Notes: generated from the sequence alone by a model not told the origin. 64,000 bases of DNA from Hippasteria phrygiana (GCA_037893225.1 JAZGUH010000371.1:992001-1056000); one strand, 5' to 3'. Shown: positions 10,946-21,799, counted from the stretch's first letter. Numbers and translations: made by a program.

Positions 10946-11606
10946 CGTCACCGTTTTCACGAAGAGACACACATGTGGATTTTGAAGAAAAAGCGTTTTC
11001 GAGATAACCGCAAGAGAAGTTTCTCCTATTCTAAAACTGCAAAAAAAATACTACTTTGCAACAACTTTGTGCAGTAAGGAAACATTCACATGATTCTATG
11101 AGAGGTGAATTTTTACGTGAACCCAGTAATCAGAATTAACACGGTGGTTAATTAGCCTAAATTAATTAGTAAAGATGTGTGTCCCTTCGTGAAAACGAAA
11201 ATTCAGGTTTTCTTACATTGTGGCCCTTTCTGTTCAATGTGTTTTCCATAATGGAGGGGCGCACGTGTTTACGTGCGCGCAGCTGAGAATGTAACAAAGA
11301 TGTGTGTCTCTTCGTGAAAACGAAAATCTCGGTTGACCTATTTTTACGCCTTTCCGTGCAATACGTTTTGTACGCGTTCAAGTGGCAGGCATCTATCTTT
11401 GCGTCTCTTCGTGAAAACGCAAAATGCAATTATCGAGATGTCTGCCCTTTGCATAATTAAGGTAATTTGGAAATTAATGATGTGTTGCTTACAGAAGCAT
11501 GTCAAAATGTTTAAGTAGAGTGTTTTAAAGCAAAATAGTGAAAAAAAATCGAAATCGAAAAAATTGTAATTTTTGACATGTGTGTCTCTTCGTGAAAACG
11601 GTGACG
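10946..11606. mobile_element. 661-bp inverted-repeat DNA element, 4-bp target duplication AATT (family member 1)
   Basis: The ends CGTCACCGTTTTCACGAAGA and its exact reverse complement extend as a perfect inverted repeat of about 31 bp (10946-10976 and 11576-11606). They are flanked by AATT at 10942-10945 and 11607-11610. The terminal word TCTCTTCGTGAAAAC recurs inside in direct orientation near 11189 (one change), 11308 and 11403, and at the right end. There is no coding content, so it would depend on a transposase encoded elsewhere. The same ends and motif define the larger copy at 34737-35857. A 4-bp duplication occurs in several superfamilies (Sola, Ginger, Chapaev, some Academ), and the family is not resolved here. 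Confidence 0.88.
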
Positions 11607-12215
11607 AATTCCACGTGGCCAACGTGTTACGGTAATGCACCGTGCTGGGGCTGCTTGTCGGCCGGGCACTCCAGCGCGTTGTACGGCATGGAGTACTTTA
11701 TCGCACCGCGGCACAAAACGTCAGTATCACTTTTTTGGTTTAGTTTATTGCTTTTGCAGATTAAGAGGCTGTCAATCATGCATGCTGTTTGAATTCTTTC
11801 ATTTTCGTATACCTAACGTTTTTGTAATGTAAAACATAACGAGATGAGTTGACCCATTTGTTTATTTAAAATGAGACGCCTTTAAATCATGATTTAAGGT
11901 CTGACAATTTATTTAAAAAGTGATTTATTTTATTAAGGGAATCCCCTATTTTATTAAGGGAATCAGATATAGGGAATTATTGAAGGGAATAGAGGTATTT
12001 GAGGTGACCTTGCCGACACATTACACAATAAAGAAAAAATCTGAGAAAGTAATTAATGATTTCACAATTTGTGTTGTTCAGTATTGCCAATGGACTAGTC
12101 ATTTTGATTGATTTTTCAAAGAAATGCAGAAAAAAATAAGAATTTTCTCATAAATTGTTTAAGTTTATGAAATGCCTCAGAATGCACCACAGAGTATCTT
12201 GAGGGTCAAAATTCT

Positions 12216-12239
12216 CCGGGGCCCTTAAGCGGGCCCCGG
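12216..12239. repeat. GC-rich perfect hairpin
   Basis: CCGGGGCCC, a six-base TTAAGC loop, and GGGCCCCGG form a 9-bp perfect stem. The following GGACCCCACGCCGTTATGG gives a GC-rich patch in otherwise AT-rich DNA, probably the end of a repeat family. Confidence 0.7.
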
Positions 12240-13243
12240 ACCCCACGCCGTTATGGCTTCGCGCTCGCAGTTTACGCTATAATTTACGAAATGTTTCCTG
12301 TTTTTTTATGAACACCTATTCTCATGTCTGATTAATGCAGCAATACTGTCTCATCACTACTTATTTACACACTGAAGGTAATTTCAACGGCGCAATAAGA
12401 TGTTTTAATAGTATAACAAAACACCGACTTGCTCAGCGAGCGCAGACCGCCGATAAGAGTAGGCCTATATCATATTTCTCGCTAGAGCGCGCTGCGTGTG
12501 TAGTGGAGCTTAGAAAAGGTACAAAAACATAAGGGATCGTTTCAGAAAAACTGACCTAAAATCGTGTCTCGCAGGTTTTCGCAGCTAAAATTGGTACTAA
12601 AATTATGCGGAAAAGTTACTCTATTAGGACATGTAAGAATTTGGGCAGCAATCGGCGGCAATCTTTAGTTTCCACGTTACTGTATAAAAAATCTGAAATT
12701 TCGGTCAATTTTGATACAATTAATATTACTATGAATATCAAATATATATAAAAAATAAACAATGAATAAAGTTGCACCAAAAATTTACTGTGAACTAGGT
12801 TCAAACGAAATATTAGTTCCATAGCTTTATGCAAAGTGTCTCATTTTGATTTTTTAATAATAACTGCAACTTTTCACCTTTTATAACTATTTTACGGTTG
12901 GGTTTTCCATACTTTAAGAGGCCAAGGCAAGTCATAGTTTTTTTCACACAATTTACCCATTAAATGGTTAGATTTAGCAACCTCAAAAGTGTCGTAAAAA
13001 CTAAATCTTACATGGTCACGTTTCAGCCTTTTTGGCGCACTTTGGTTTCATCCTGGCCCACTATGGAGCGCTGGGAGTGGTGCGTCGCTGCACAAGGGGA
13101 CTACTTTGAAAGGGATGGCGGCCATTTGCTTGTTATAGGCGCAGTCTCGGAACCTTTTGATTGTACCTTGTATAAGGGTAGGTCCAGTTGTCATGAAAAT
13201 CGGTGGTTATGTAGATATTTTCACCAGCACGCCAAATCCGAAG

Positions 13244-13505
13244 TGACGTCATGATGACGTCATCAGCTGATTTTCTATGAATTATTTAACGTTTCAAATT
13301 TCATTGTACTCTCAAAATTTTACACTGTCATTGATCGGATTGAATCCAATCTTGACAGTGACACAGGACAAGACCACATAGCAAATGTTTGTTTTCACAA
13401 GTTCCCTCGTGATGACGTCATCATGGGTCACGTGACGTCATCTTAAAGGTGCACACTTTAAGATATAGATCTAGAGAAATGACAACAAGAATTGACGTGA
13501 CGTCA
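13244..13505. promoter_or_regulatory. Cluster of five perfect CRE-type palindromes (TGACGTCA)
   Basis: The octamer occurs at 13244-13251, 13255-13262, 13413-13420, 13433-13440 and 13498-13505, with a one-mismatch copy at about 13509. It comes in close pairs (spacing 11, 20 and 11). CREB/ATF proteins bind this word in animals. The paired arrangement may equally be the skeleton of a decayed repeat. It lies about 430 bp upstream of the THAP frame. Confidence 0.5.
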
Positions 13506-13938
13506 TGATAACGTCATCATACGATTTTATATTGATTTTTAAGTTTTTGAACCTTTAAAGAGCAACTAAAACGCCAAAAATTTTGTTGACTTTTTGGACT
13601 TTTCCGACAGTTTAAATACTCTTTTAACTGATAGAGATTAGTATGCAGACGAGAGGGATTTTTATATTTAAAAAATAGGTGGTTATTCTGAACCATTTAT
13701 CCTGTTTCGCGAAAGCTCATTATGTATGTTAAATGTATGTAGGCCTAGGCCTACGTGACCCCGAGACGTACACGTGTAGAGTCGGTTGATGCTACAGCCA
13801 AACACTATGCATGTACGTACGTGCGTGGAGTTGATGCTGCTGAAGAGTTTTTGTCGACATAACTCTTCCGTTTTCCCCGTCTATTTTGTCTAATTTTGAT
13901 ATTTTTTTCAGTATGAGCATGGTTCTGAGATAATCATT

Positions 13939-14382
13939 ATGCCTCGATCGTGTGTACTTGGGGGATGCACGAGGAACAGCGACAAAAGCCCTGACCTAAC
14001 CTTACTGCGATTCTCAATGCTGAATGGAGTTCAAAGGGGACAGTGGGTCCGCTTTGTAGACAATACAATATCTGATTTTGGGCTGTCGAAATGGTCGAAA
14101 ATATGTGCAGAACATTTCGCCAAAGACTGTATTGATGATAGTGTTAGTATGAAAACTCAGCTGGGTTTGAAGGCACAATTCCGTTTGAAGGCTGGAGCCA
14201 TTCCAACTCTAAAGGCACCGAGCATTCCAATCGTGTCCCGGACTCACGCGTCCCAGACCACGACGACGTTCCCTGCTGTTGCCGGCTCGAGCAGCCAGAG
14301 CCCCAGCCGTCTCCCTGTCCACGCTCGCTTGACTCAACATGCATTGTACACGCACGGTACCGCATGCGCTGCATGCGATTGA
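13939..14382 (+). CDS. THAP-domain protein fragment
   Basis: The frame opens with MPRSCVLGGC and shows a complete THAP zinc-binding DNA-recognition domain (C2CH) over about residues 1-92. Zinc ligands are Cys5, Cys10, Cys56 and His59 (ICAEHF), the conserved tryptophan is Trp36 (QWVRF), and the closing AVPTIF-type box is GAIPTL at 86-91. A Ser/Thr/Pro-rich tail follows, then TGA at 14380-14382. THAP domains serve host factors and also the N termini of P-element, Kolobok and ISL2EU-type transposases. No catalytic domain follows in the next 900 bp, so this is either a first exon whose partner is lost or distant, or an isolated transposon remnant. Start choice: first in-frame ATG, five codons before the first zinc ligand, as is usual in the family. 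Confidence 0.75.
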   Translation: MPRSCVLGGCTRNSDKSPDLTLLRFSMLNGVQRGQWVRFVDNTISDFGLSKWSKICAEHFAKDCIDDSVSMKTQLGLKAQFRLKAGAIPTLKAPSIPIVSRTHASQTTTTFPAVAGSSSQSPSRLPVHARLTQHALYTHGTACAACD

Positions 14383-15170
14383 GTCTGGTACCTTATAACA
14401 TAAATTGTGTGTATAGTTCTGAAAAGGTGCGGCTGCATAAGCAAAGTCGCCAGACTAGAGTATTGCATCAGCTCACACACAACTCACCGCGTAGGTCCCA
14501 ATAGAAGCCGACTGCAAACAAAGGAAAGTATGAATCATAACTAGCTTTTCAGCAAGAACAAGCCTACAACCCCAATTCTAAATGTGTCTCACAAAGATGT
14601 CAACACTTTAAAATATGTTTATCGTAGTGTTACACCTGAATCATTAGCAAAAAGCACAGCAAGTAATACTAGCCTTAGAAAATAATATACGTACAGACTC
14701 TACGTCAAACATTGTCGTATAATACAGTGACGTCATATGTTTCTACATGTATACGTCAATACTCGGCCTTTTCTGAATCGAGTCAAAGTGGCTCAGAAGG
14801 AAAAGGCTCAACAACATTTGTTTTGATTTTTCAGAATCATGAAACTTGTTACATTAGTTTTGGGGAGGCATAAACTATCAGATAAGTCAAAAAAGTCAAA
14901 AAGAAATTTGCGTTTTAGTTGGTCTTTAAGCTATCTCGTCAACAGAACATGCAAATTTCGAAGAAAAAAAATTGTTAGAGGTTTGTTAGGTCTATATCGT
15001 CATGAAACTTGGTAGGTACAAAATGTAGGTAGATTTGTCACTAGTATCAACAATTCGAAGTGACATAACAAGAGCACTCTAGCGGCCTGCCATTAACGGC
15101 GATACGTGCATTGTTATGTAAAACCATGGAGAAATAAGACACAGGGAGTTACAACGATCTTCAGATCAAA
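14383..15170. other. Non-coding stretch between THAP and PHD genes
   Basis: No supported gene. AACCATGGAGAAATAAGACA at about 15122 recurs in inverted orientation near 19835-19855, so a short dispersed repeat lies just upstream of the PHD gene. Confidence 0.4.
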
Positions 15171-15174
15171 CATT

Positions 15175-15349
15175 CGGCCTCTGGTACCGCGGTCGTAAAA
15201 ACAGCAGGGGATAGTTAACTGCGAACAGTTCGAGGGCACTTCGCGACCGCAGCAACAGGAAGTCGATAAGGGTGCGCGCCTGCGTACTATAGCGCGAGTG
15301 CGTTCGTTCGTGCATTACGTCATGCATCGCGCGTGCATCTGAAAACAAA
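15175..15349 (+). promoter_or_regulatory. CpG-rich putative promoter and leader of the PHD gene
   Basis: A CpG-dense segment (CCGCGGTCG, CGCGACCGC, GTGCGCGCC, GCGCGAGTGCG) lies directly upstream of the ATG at 15350. It has an ACGTCA half-CRE near 15317, and the start sits in a good context (A at -3, G at +4). No TATA box is seen. The call rests on composition and position only. Confidence 0.45.
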
Positions 15350-15653
15350 ATGGCGTACAGTAAAGAAGAGTTCGTCACTGGATCAGATTTAAGTGATTTA
15401 AGTGACATTTCAGAGGAAGATTTCGACGTAAATGACTTATCAGGTTTCAGCAGTGAATCGGATGATGATGATCGCCAATACTGCATCTGTGGAGAGCCGT
15501 CCACGACCGAAATGGTGGCTTGTGACGACGATCAATGCACAGTTATCTGGTGGCATTACGATTGTGCCGGTCTCTCTGCGAGCAGCATTCCTGACGGATC
15601 CTGGATTTGTGAACGCTGTCGTCCTTCTGAATCCGAAGTTAGGGAAAATGCAG
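15350..15653 (+). CDS. PHD-finger protein, exon 1
   Basis: Residues 1-40 are acidic and Ser/Asp-rich (DLSDLSDISEEDFD). A PHD zinc finger follows at about residues 44-93: CIC, then VACDDDQC, then WWHYDC with the His and Cys ligands, then WICERC. The tryptophan two residues before the last ligand pair is the usual PHD hallmark. PHD fingers read histone H3 tails or anchor chromatin complexes. The exon ends GCAG|GTCGGT at 15653, and joining to exon 2 keeps the frame (phase 1). Unspliced, the frame runs on to a stop at 15734-15736. The rest of the protein (exons 2 and 3) has no domain that I recognise. Confidence 0.75.
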
Positions 15654-16143
15654 GTCGGTCAATATTTTACAAAATAGATATCCATGATCGTTTTAAACTT
15701 GGTCATGTCCAAATACATGTATTGCAAAATTATTAGGCGAAGTAAAAAAGCCAACAAACATGTCCCCAGCCCGCGTCCTTTTTTGGGCCGCCTGGGTTCG
15801 TTTTATTTTTACCCAGTTGAATTTGAGGTTAAAAAACTCCCCAAAATGTCCACTGATCTACTGGAAAATAAAATACAAGTTAACTAAAGCTAATAAAACC
15901 ACTGTAAGCATGCTAGCTTCTCTTGTCCGATATTTCTCTTTCATTTTTGTGTTTCAAATTAGTTGAAGAACTTATGGCATGTTTGTTGGAAATTATAAAA
16001 ATAATGGTGGCCATCTTGAAAATAGAAATCCCCCTACTGCCTTAAACTGTAGTTTACAATCGGACTAAAATCAATTCGTCATTGATCAAATCTTCCAACA
16101 TTTTAATTAACTCCATTTTTGTTTTGTTTTTTAATTTTTCTAG
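15654..16143 (+). other. Intron 1 of the PHD gene
   Basis: It starts GTCGGT and ends with a pyrimidine-rich tract TTTTTTAATTTTTCTAG at 16143. GT-AG boundaries and phase-1 frame continuity support it. It has no internal features beyond AT-rich sequence. Confidence 0.65.
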
Positions 16144-16293
16144 CTCCTCCATGTACCAGTACCAGCGAGCCACTTATCAGTGAGCCAGTAGTGACATCTG
16201 AAACAACTGCTGTGTCATCCAATTCAAAGGTGCAGAGGACATCACACACAGACAATGGAAAACAAAAGAAGACAAGAAAAGCAAAACAGCAAG
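16144..16293 (+). CDS. PHD gene, exon 2 (low-complexity linker)
   Basis: This 150-bp exon lies between TTTCTAG|CTCC and CAAG|GTAGAT. It encodes a Ser/Thr-rich linker followed by a strongly basic stretch (KQKKTRKAKQQ) that could act as a nuclear localisation signal. Phase 1 on both sides keeps the frame into exon 3. Confidence 0.65.
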
Positions 16294-16584
16294 GTAGATA
16301 ACAATTTTCAATTACAAAATTTTATTTCATTTTTTAAAGCATCATCAAACAATCCACTAGGGAAACTGACTACCGGTAGGTAAATTTTGAATACATTTTC
16401 AAAGTGAACAAATAAACTGGCATACCGTACTGGTACGGTATTCCGGAGATCGCAGGTTCGAATACCGCTCCAGCTAGTTTCTTTGTTCACTTTGATTTTT
16501 TTAGGCCTATCCCGAGGCCTATCCTGATACTCATTTTGATGCAACTTAATAACATTTATAGATTTTTCTGCTTTTACTTTCCAG
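16294..16584 (+). other. Intron 2 of the PHD gene, with a tRNA-like foldback
   Basis: It runs from GTAGAT to TTACTTTCCAG at 16584. It contains the miniature foldback at 16400-16494, so that insertion would be removed by splicing. Confidence 0.6.
16400..16494. mobile_element. 95-bp foldback with tRNA-type B box
   Basis: CAAAGTGAACAAA (16400-16412) is matched by TTTGTTCACTTTG (16482-16494). Between them are a GTACCGTAC-like inner palindrome and GCAGGTTCGAATACC, a good RNA polymerase III B box. The same architecture occurs at larger size at 20925-21152. Confidence 0.7.
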
Positions 16585-17747
16585 CACCCAAGCGTCCTCG
16601 AGCCATATTCACAAAAGAAGATGCCTGCCAGAGTGCATCGACGTACTTCAAGTCAGGACTCCAGCAAGTGCAAGGGCATCCAGTTTTCTCTGCCAGTTAC
16701 CCTATTGCGCTATGTCTGATGGCTCTCATCATTAAATTGAGTGCAGCAAGTGACGGCCCTATTTTCGATGACTTTTGCCAGACAACAGTGAACAGCCTTT
16801 GGATTGTGGTTGTAGCTGGTGATAGCAAAAAATTAAAACCAGAGGCCTATGAACTTGTGTGGCGTACTTTCCATAAATTCCGTTTGGAAAGTATAGATAA
16901 TTGGAAGAAACTGTTGATAGCTTTGAACTTTTATGAAGAGGGTCAGCACATATACATTGCTTATCAATACCTTCTACAGACTGTTCTAGAATTAACCCTC
17001 CTATACTTATAACTATCACAGCCTATCAAAAACTCTAAACACCAACTCTCACAGTTTGTGTGTGTTTCAATCTGTCATTTGATAGGTTTTGATCTGTACA
17101 ACAACTGGGTCGATTTTGGCCAGGTGCACAGGGGGTTAATAATGAAGGACAGACATCAGATTGATTTGCCACATAAAGATTCAGTTTCAGAACCAATGCC
17201 CATTACGAAAGAAGAAGAACAAGTACTGCGTTATTTAGCTGGCTATGTACCATATTCACTGTACAAGAAATTTAATAACCAGGTAAATGAGACAGCTAAA
17301 ATATTTTGTAAATTTCTAAAATCATGGCGAGCTTCTTGTTCAGACACTGCAAAGACGTTTCTGGAATATACAAATCAGTGGGTAGAAGTTCAAAATAGGG
17401 GAGGGTTATTTCATGTGTCAGATGGTGTGTATTTGCTTTTCCGCACAATGGAGTTGGAAACCAGAAAAATATTAACAATTGCTAATTTTGATACATTGGC
17501 TGTGGTGGACATACAATCTAGAGTCATTGACAAAATACGGGGCCATCACAGGGTACAAACTTATTGGTGTAGTTTAACACAGGGTAAAATTAATGGTGAT
17601 AGATCTGACAAACTCTTAGATATTGTAATTAGAAAATGGATAAAAATAAGGGCAAAATCTTTTATAAATGTTTATCTAAGTCTCAAGAAAGCTTCAGGTG
17701 GAAATGTTTCGAAAAAAGCAGAGAAGGCTCTTCGCAAGGATTTGTAA
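16585..17747 (+). pseudogene. PHD gene, exon 3, interrupted by a TTAA miniature element
   Basis: The exon starts after TTTCCAG and reads APKRPRAIFTKED onward in phase with exon 2. The first part runs to 16995. A 140-bp element (16996-17135) then introduces an in-frame TAA at 17010-17012. Reading resumes at 17140 with IMKDRHQIDLPHKD and continues to TAA at 17745-17747. Removing the element and one TTAA joins the halves in frame (…VLEL-IMKDR…), so the exon was originally one open frame of about 340 codons. The second half has a conserved-looking EEEQVLRYLAGYVPYSLYKKF segment and a basic C terminus (KKASGG…KKAEKALRKDL). I do not recognise the domain. P-element-type transposases have a loosely similar YIAGYV motif, so transposon origin is possible. 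The present allele would end at the inserted stop. Confidence 0.6.
16996..17135. mobile_element. 140-bp miniature element with TTAA target duplication
   Basis: It is flanked by TTAA at 16992-16995 and 17136-17139. The ends CCCTCCTATAC and GTGCACAGGGGG are only roughly inverted, but an inner pair CCTATCAAA / TTTGATAGG forms a stem. A homologous, LINE-split copy is at 2541-2550 plus 4317-4420. The TTAA duplication is confirmed independently, because excision restores the host frame. Confidence 0.85.
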
Positions 17748-20700
17748 GGCAAAATGCCCGAAAGTGTCGAGCATCATGTCTTCCTGCGAGGAAGCCAGTG
17801 TTTACTTTCTTCGTAGCCGTTTTTTTAAGATGGCTTCTACCGGCTTTGGAATCAATCACATGCAATAAACCAACTGAGAAAAATTTCCTTTTTTGGGTGG
17901 GGGGAGAAAGGAAAAAACCAACTATATACCTAAAATGCATTTTAACTATACAAGTACTTCAATTTCACCCAAGTAGATTTGCAATGGGTATCAACTGCTG
18001 AAATTTAGCCTTGGCACAAATGAACAGATATTTTGTTTTTAAATTTGAAAATTGTTGCTAACATGGGTTTGATAAATAGTGTTGGTTTAAATCTTCAATT
18101 TTGCAATACATTGTACAAGTTAACTGTTTAAGCCATAAAAGTGGAGGTGTAATGAATTCCAAAATCTAAACATGTTATGGACCGTGTTAACTTTGCTATC
18201 AAGTCAAGAGGTTAATCTGAAGTCCTTGTAGAGTTTTTAACATGGATATCAGAATCTATATTACAGTCGGGATGGGTACAATTTGGCTATTGGTTTGATC
18301 ATTGTTAATAATGTACATAGACTTGATTTTGGAAAAAAATTGACATTGTGTTTCATAATAAAATAGAAAAACTACCATGTACAATTCTTTTCGATTTTTG
18401 TCCAAACCACTCTCGTATACCTCTGGGGTGACATGGAAACAGATGCCTGCTCTTGATCCCTGAAAATAAAACGAAGAGAACAGATACAAATCAGACTTTC
18501 ATGTTAAGATAGCCAATTTGTTTTTTTTTAATAATAATCATAATAATAATGATCTAAAATCAACCTCAGAAAATTGTTACAAAAATGTTAGCAAATTCTT
18601 TTTTTTTTAAATAACTAAATAAATTTGTTGATGTATAAATCGTGTTTATTTTTTTCGGATTTAACTTGAGCATATTCTAATTTTGAGGGGAGGACAAGCT
18701 GCATGAATGACTACTCTGCCGGCAAGGTTTGGTTGATATATTCAGGGAAACGGAAGATATCGGCAAGATCTAAACCGACCCTAACAAACCCTATTATAGA
18801 ATTCCTTCCAGCTCTAAATGGCGAATCTCACATGTCATGAGCCTAGAGCTGGAATTTTCAAGCTAGTATAGGGTTAGTTTGGGGCTAGCTTGCATACAAA
18901 AAAATAATAATAAAAATAAACAAAAAAACAAACAAAAAACATGTCCACCATCCACGGCGGAAAGAGTTCACTTATTTCCCCTTAACATGACTTAAAAACT
19001 ACAAAAAAGTGTAAATCTGATGAAGAAAAACGCATTTAGGAGGGAAAACATTTTAACTTGGCCCATAGACTTTGTGCACGAGGTCTCCGGGATTGCCGGA
19101 TATGGAACTCTTTCCTCCACGAAATGCATGAAAATGTTTTACACCCGTTTAAAATGATCAAATTATCAAAATACACGCCTAAATACTCAAATTTAGTAGT
19201 AGAAATACATCCGGGAAGGATGGCAGACCCATACAGATTTATTGAAAAGGCACGTAAGTTTCGAAAAAGTTCGATTTTATTTTCGCCCTCCACAAAAATG
19301 CACCACACCGCGCACCGTCAATCTACACACGAACGAGTAGACCAAACTATCGAGAGCTAAACATTCGATTTCCAGCTGGCCAAACTCGGCCCAAAGTGCT
19401 CAAAATCATAAAAATATGCGACTATATTTCCACGTTTATATTATTCATATTCTAAAAGCTTTATGAACACAACTTACCATGTGAATGTCGGATTTTGACA
19501 AAAGAAACATCGGCGGATTCAGACTCTCAATGCGCATAGATTTTTCAAGATGGCTCGCGTGTATAAGCGACAAAGAGCTACTGCGCATGCGAACATTGTT
19601 TCGTTTGCTTGTTCGTAAAGTATTCACTATTGAACGCACAAGCAATTCGTTTCTCCAGTGTGCGGTTGTCATCGGTACCAAACCTTGCGAGCAAAGAGAT
19701 CTTATCACGGTCGTAAATCTGTCGCGCAGCGGGAGGCCTCCATGCCTTTACCACTGGTCAGCCAGGGTCGCTAATTGGCCAGTAAGTACCCTGTGGGGGG
19801 CTTGGCGGGCCGTTCAAACTCCCTGTGTCTATGTCTTATTTCTCCATGGTAAAACACACTTGATCACAATTTTACGACAAGTAAGCGGGTGACTTTGCAA
19901 TCACTTGGACTCCCCGAGCAATTGTCTACTGTCTATCTTAGATCAACACGAAAAGTTTACAGCGTGGTAAGGGATTCTTTCTTATCTCACATTGTCCACG
20001 AATTTACAACCTGGGACAAGGACGACATCCACCCTCTTAAAAACTGTGCTGATCGTTATGGGGGTGGATGGTGGTTCAAAAAAATGTCTTTCGTGTAATC
20101 TAAATGGTAAATACTATCAAGGCGGTGACCTATGCCAAAACGGACGCAATAAGGGTATATATTAGAAGGAGTTTGTAGATTCAGCATATTACGATACTCG
20201 CTGAAAAAGAATTGTAGCATGAAAACACGGTAAGGGGTTGGTTGGCTTATGCATGGACGCCCACTTAAAACCCTGCATACCCCTTTGATTAATTGCTATT
20301 ATACAATCAACACAATTTTGAGTGATAATGAACTGTAGACGAACGTGTGGCGAGTACACAAATTTCGCCTTTTCAACCTGAAAGGCTAGTTTTAGCTGGG
20401 AAATGAAAATTAAGTTTGATTATTTTGAACCAAAACCCAGGCCTTATACATACCACGCATACGGAATATTTCAGATTCAGTACTTGGGAATAATCTCAGT
20501 ATTTGTGTGTCGAAATTGAGCCCAAACCCATCCTTTTTGACAAATGCACTGTGTACATGTAAGGATAGGGAATATCTTCACAAACCATTTGGAATTACAG
20601 TGCGCCTGCGCTGAACCGAAGACAACTTTGGATAAAAAACTAGCAAAGTATATTACTTTTTAAAAATCCCTCTGAAACTCTGGTATAAAGAGTCATTTTT

Positions 20701-20920
20701 TCTTTAACAGATCACAGTTCTGGCTTAACTTATAAAGATTTGTATTTCTGTTTTGATTTATTTTTGCTACAAATTGCGTGAAAATATGGTCTTTTGGCAC
20801 CCGACGGACTCGCCCTGAAAACGACGGCTCCCGCTATTATATTAGAACTTTCTGTGCTAAATAATGTTTTATTGAGTGTCAGTTTAACTATAACATTATG
20901 AATGAAATAATGTATTTTTC
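17748..20920. other. Non-coding stretch, AT-rich
   Basis: No supported gene. It includes an imperfect foldback at 18788-18887 and an AAT-rich run near 18530-18550. A GC-rich segment at 19480-19600 contains AAGATGGCTCGCG and TGCGCATGCG, words seen in housekeeping promoters (YY1 and NRF1 types), but no gene could be attached to it. Confidence 0.5.
18788..18887. repeat. Imperfect foldback, about 40-bp arms
   Basis: The left arm carries ACCCTAACAAACCCTA and TTCCAGCTCTA. The right arm carries TAGAGCTGGAA and TAGGGTTAGTTTGGGG in inverted order. There are several mismatches and indels, which suggests an old miniature element. Confidence 0.65.
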
Positions 20921-20924
20921 AAAT

Positions 20925-21152
20925 TGAACAAAGGAAAATGGCAGAAGCGGGACTAAAATCTGCGACCTCCGGAATACCGTACCGGCGCTCTCCCAACATG
21001 TTAGCGGTCTCGCAAATTGTCACTGACACTGACAATTTGGGAAACCGCCAACATAATTTATGACGAGATAGCTTAGCTGGTAGAGCGCGGGTACAGTATG
21101 CCGGTAGTCGCAGGTTCTAGTCTTGCTTCTGCCAGTTTCCTTTGTTCACTCT
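20925..21152. mobile_element. Foldback with a tRNA-like promoter in each arm
   Basis: The right arm (21063-21152) has an A box TAGCTTAGCTGG and a B-box-like GCAGGTTCTAGTC, then CTTCTGCCAGTTTCCTTTGT. The left arm (20925-21010) is the reverse complement of the same unit with changes, so two tRNA-like units face each other. The centre is a perfect 10-bp stem CAAATTGTCA / TGACAATTTG at about 21012-21038. The outer TGAACAAAGG / CCTTTGTTCA ends match those of the smaller element at 16400-16494. Confidence 0.75.
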
Positions 21153-21799
21153 GAAAATGCATTCAAATATACCCAGTCAGTTTGTGGTTTGTTTATATGT
21201 AGTTATGTTGAGTGATTATTCATAACGCATTAGGCAACGTAATCACAAAGGAATCCGTACCGGTACACTCTTATCACTCATCGTCAACACGAAAGCGTTG
21301 TCTTGAAACCAGGTTAATATATCTATACTATATTTTATCCTCCCCTTTATTGTTCACCATCATTCTGATCTTGTTTTTTTTTTTTACGTAGTTGAGCTAG
21401 CTGAATTATATTCAAAATACAAACTTTTCTGTCTGTTGTCTATTCGTCAATTGTGGTCCTTTATTTTTTTTAAATGTGTCCAGATTCTCCCCCAAAAATG
21501 TCCCCAACCCACTACGAAAATATAAAAAAAATAAAGTGATTAGAAATGGTCTCTCAAATAAAAAAAATGCAAAAATCTAGATCAAAGAATGTTTCTGACA
21601 TGCATCAGGGCAATAAAAGCTTTTTATTGTAGCTTCCTCTCAGGCGAGTCAGAAAACAACACAATTTCATAAAATGGGAAACCGCACACGTTGTTGCGCC
21701 TATACGATGTTTCCCGAAGTATTACAGATCTTCTTTGATTTTGAGGTCAACCTGCACGCTTTATTTTGTCAAAACAACTTCGAGGTCTTGGGACCTGCA

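Larger units (their letters stand above)
11611..13930. other. Non-coding stretch with GC hairpin and CRE-type palindromes
   Basis: No supported gene. It holds TTATTTTATTAAGGGAAT direct repeats at about 11925-11965, the GC hairpin at 12216-12239 and the TGACGTCA cluster at 13244-13505. Other open frames have no recognisable domain. Confidence 0.5.

Noticed and set aside
19480..19620. Promoter with YY1/NRF1-like words and a short frame MARVYKRQRATA
   Set aside because: No splice-consistent continuation or domain; kept only as a note in the non-coding stretch.
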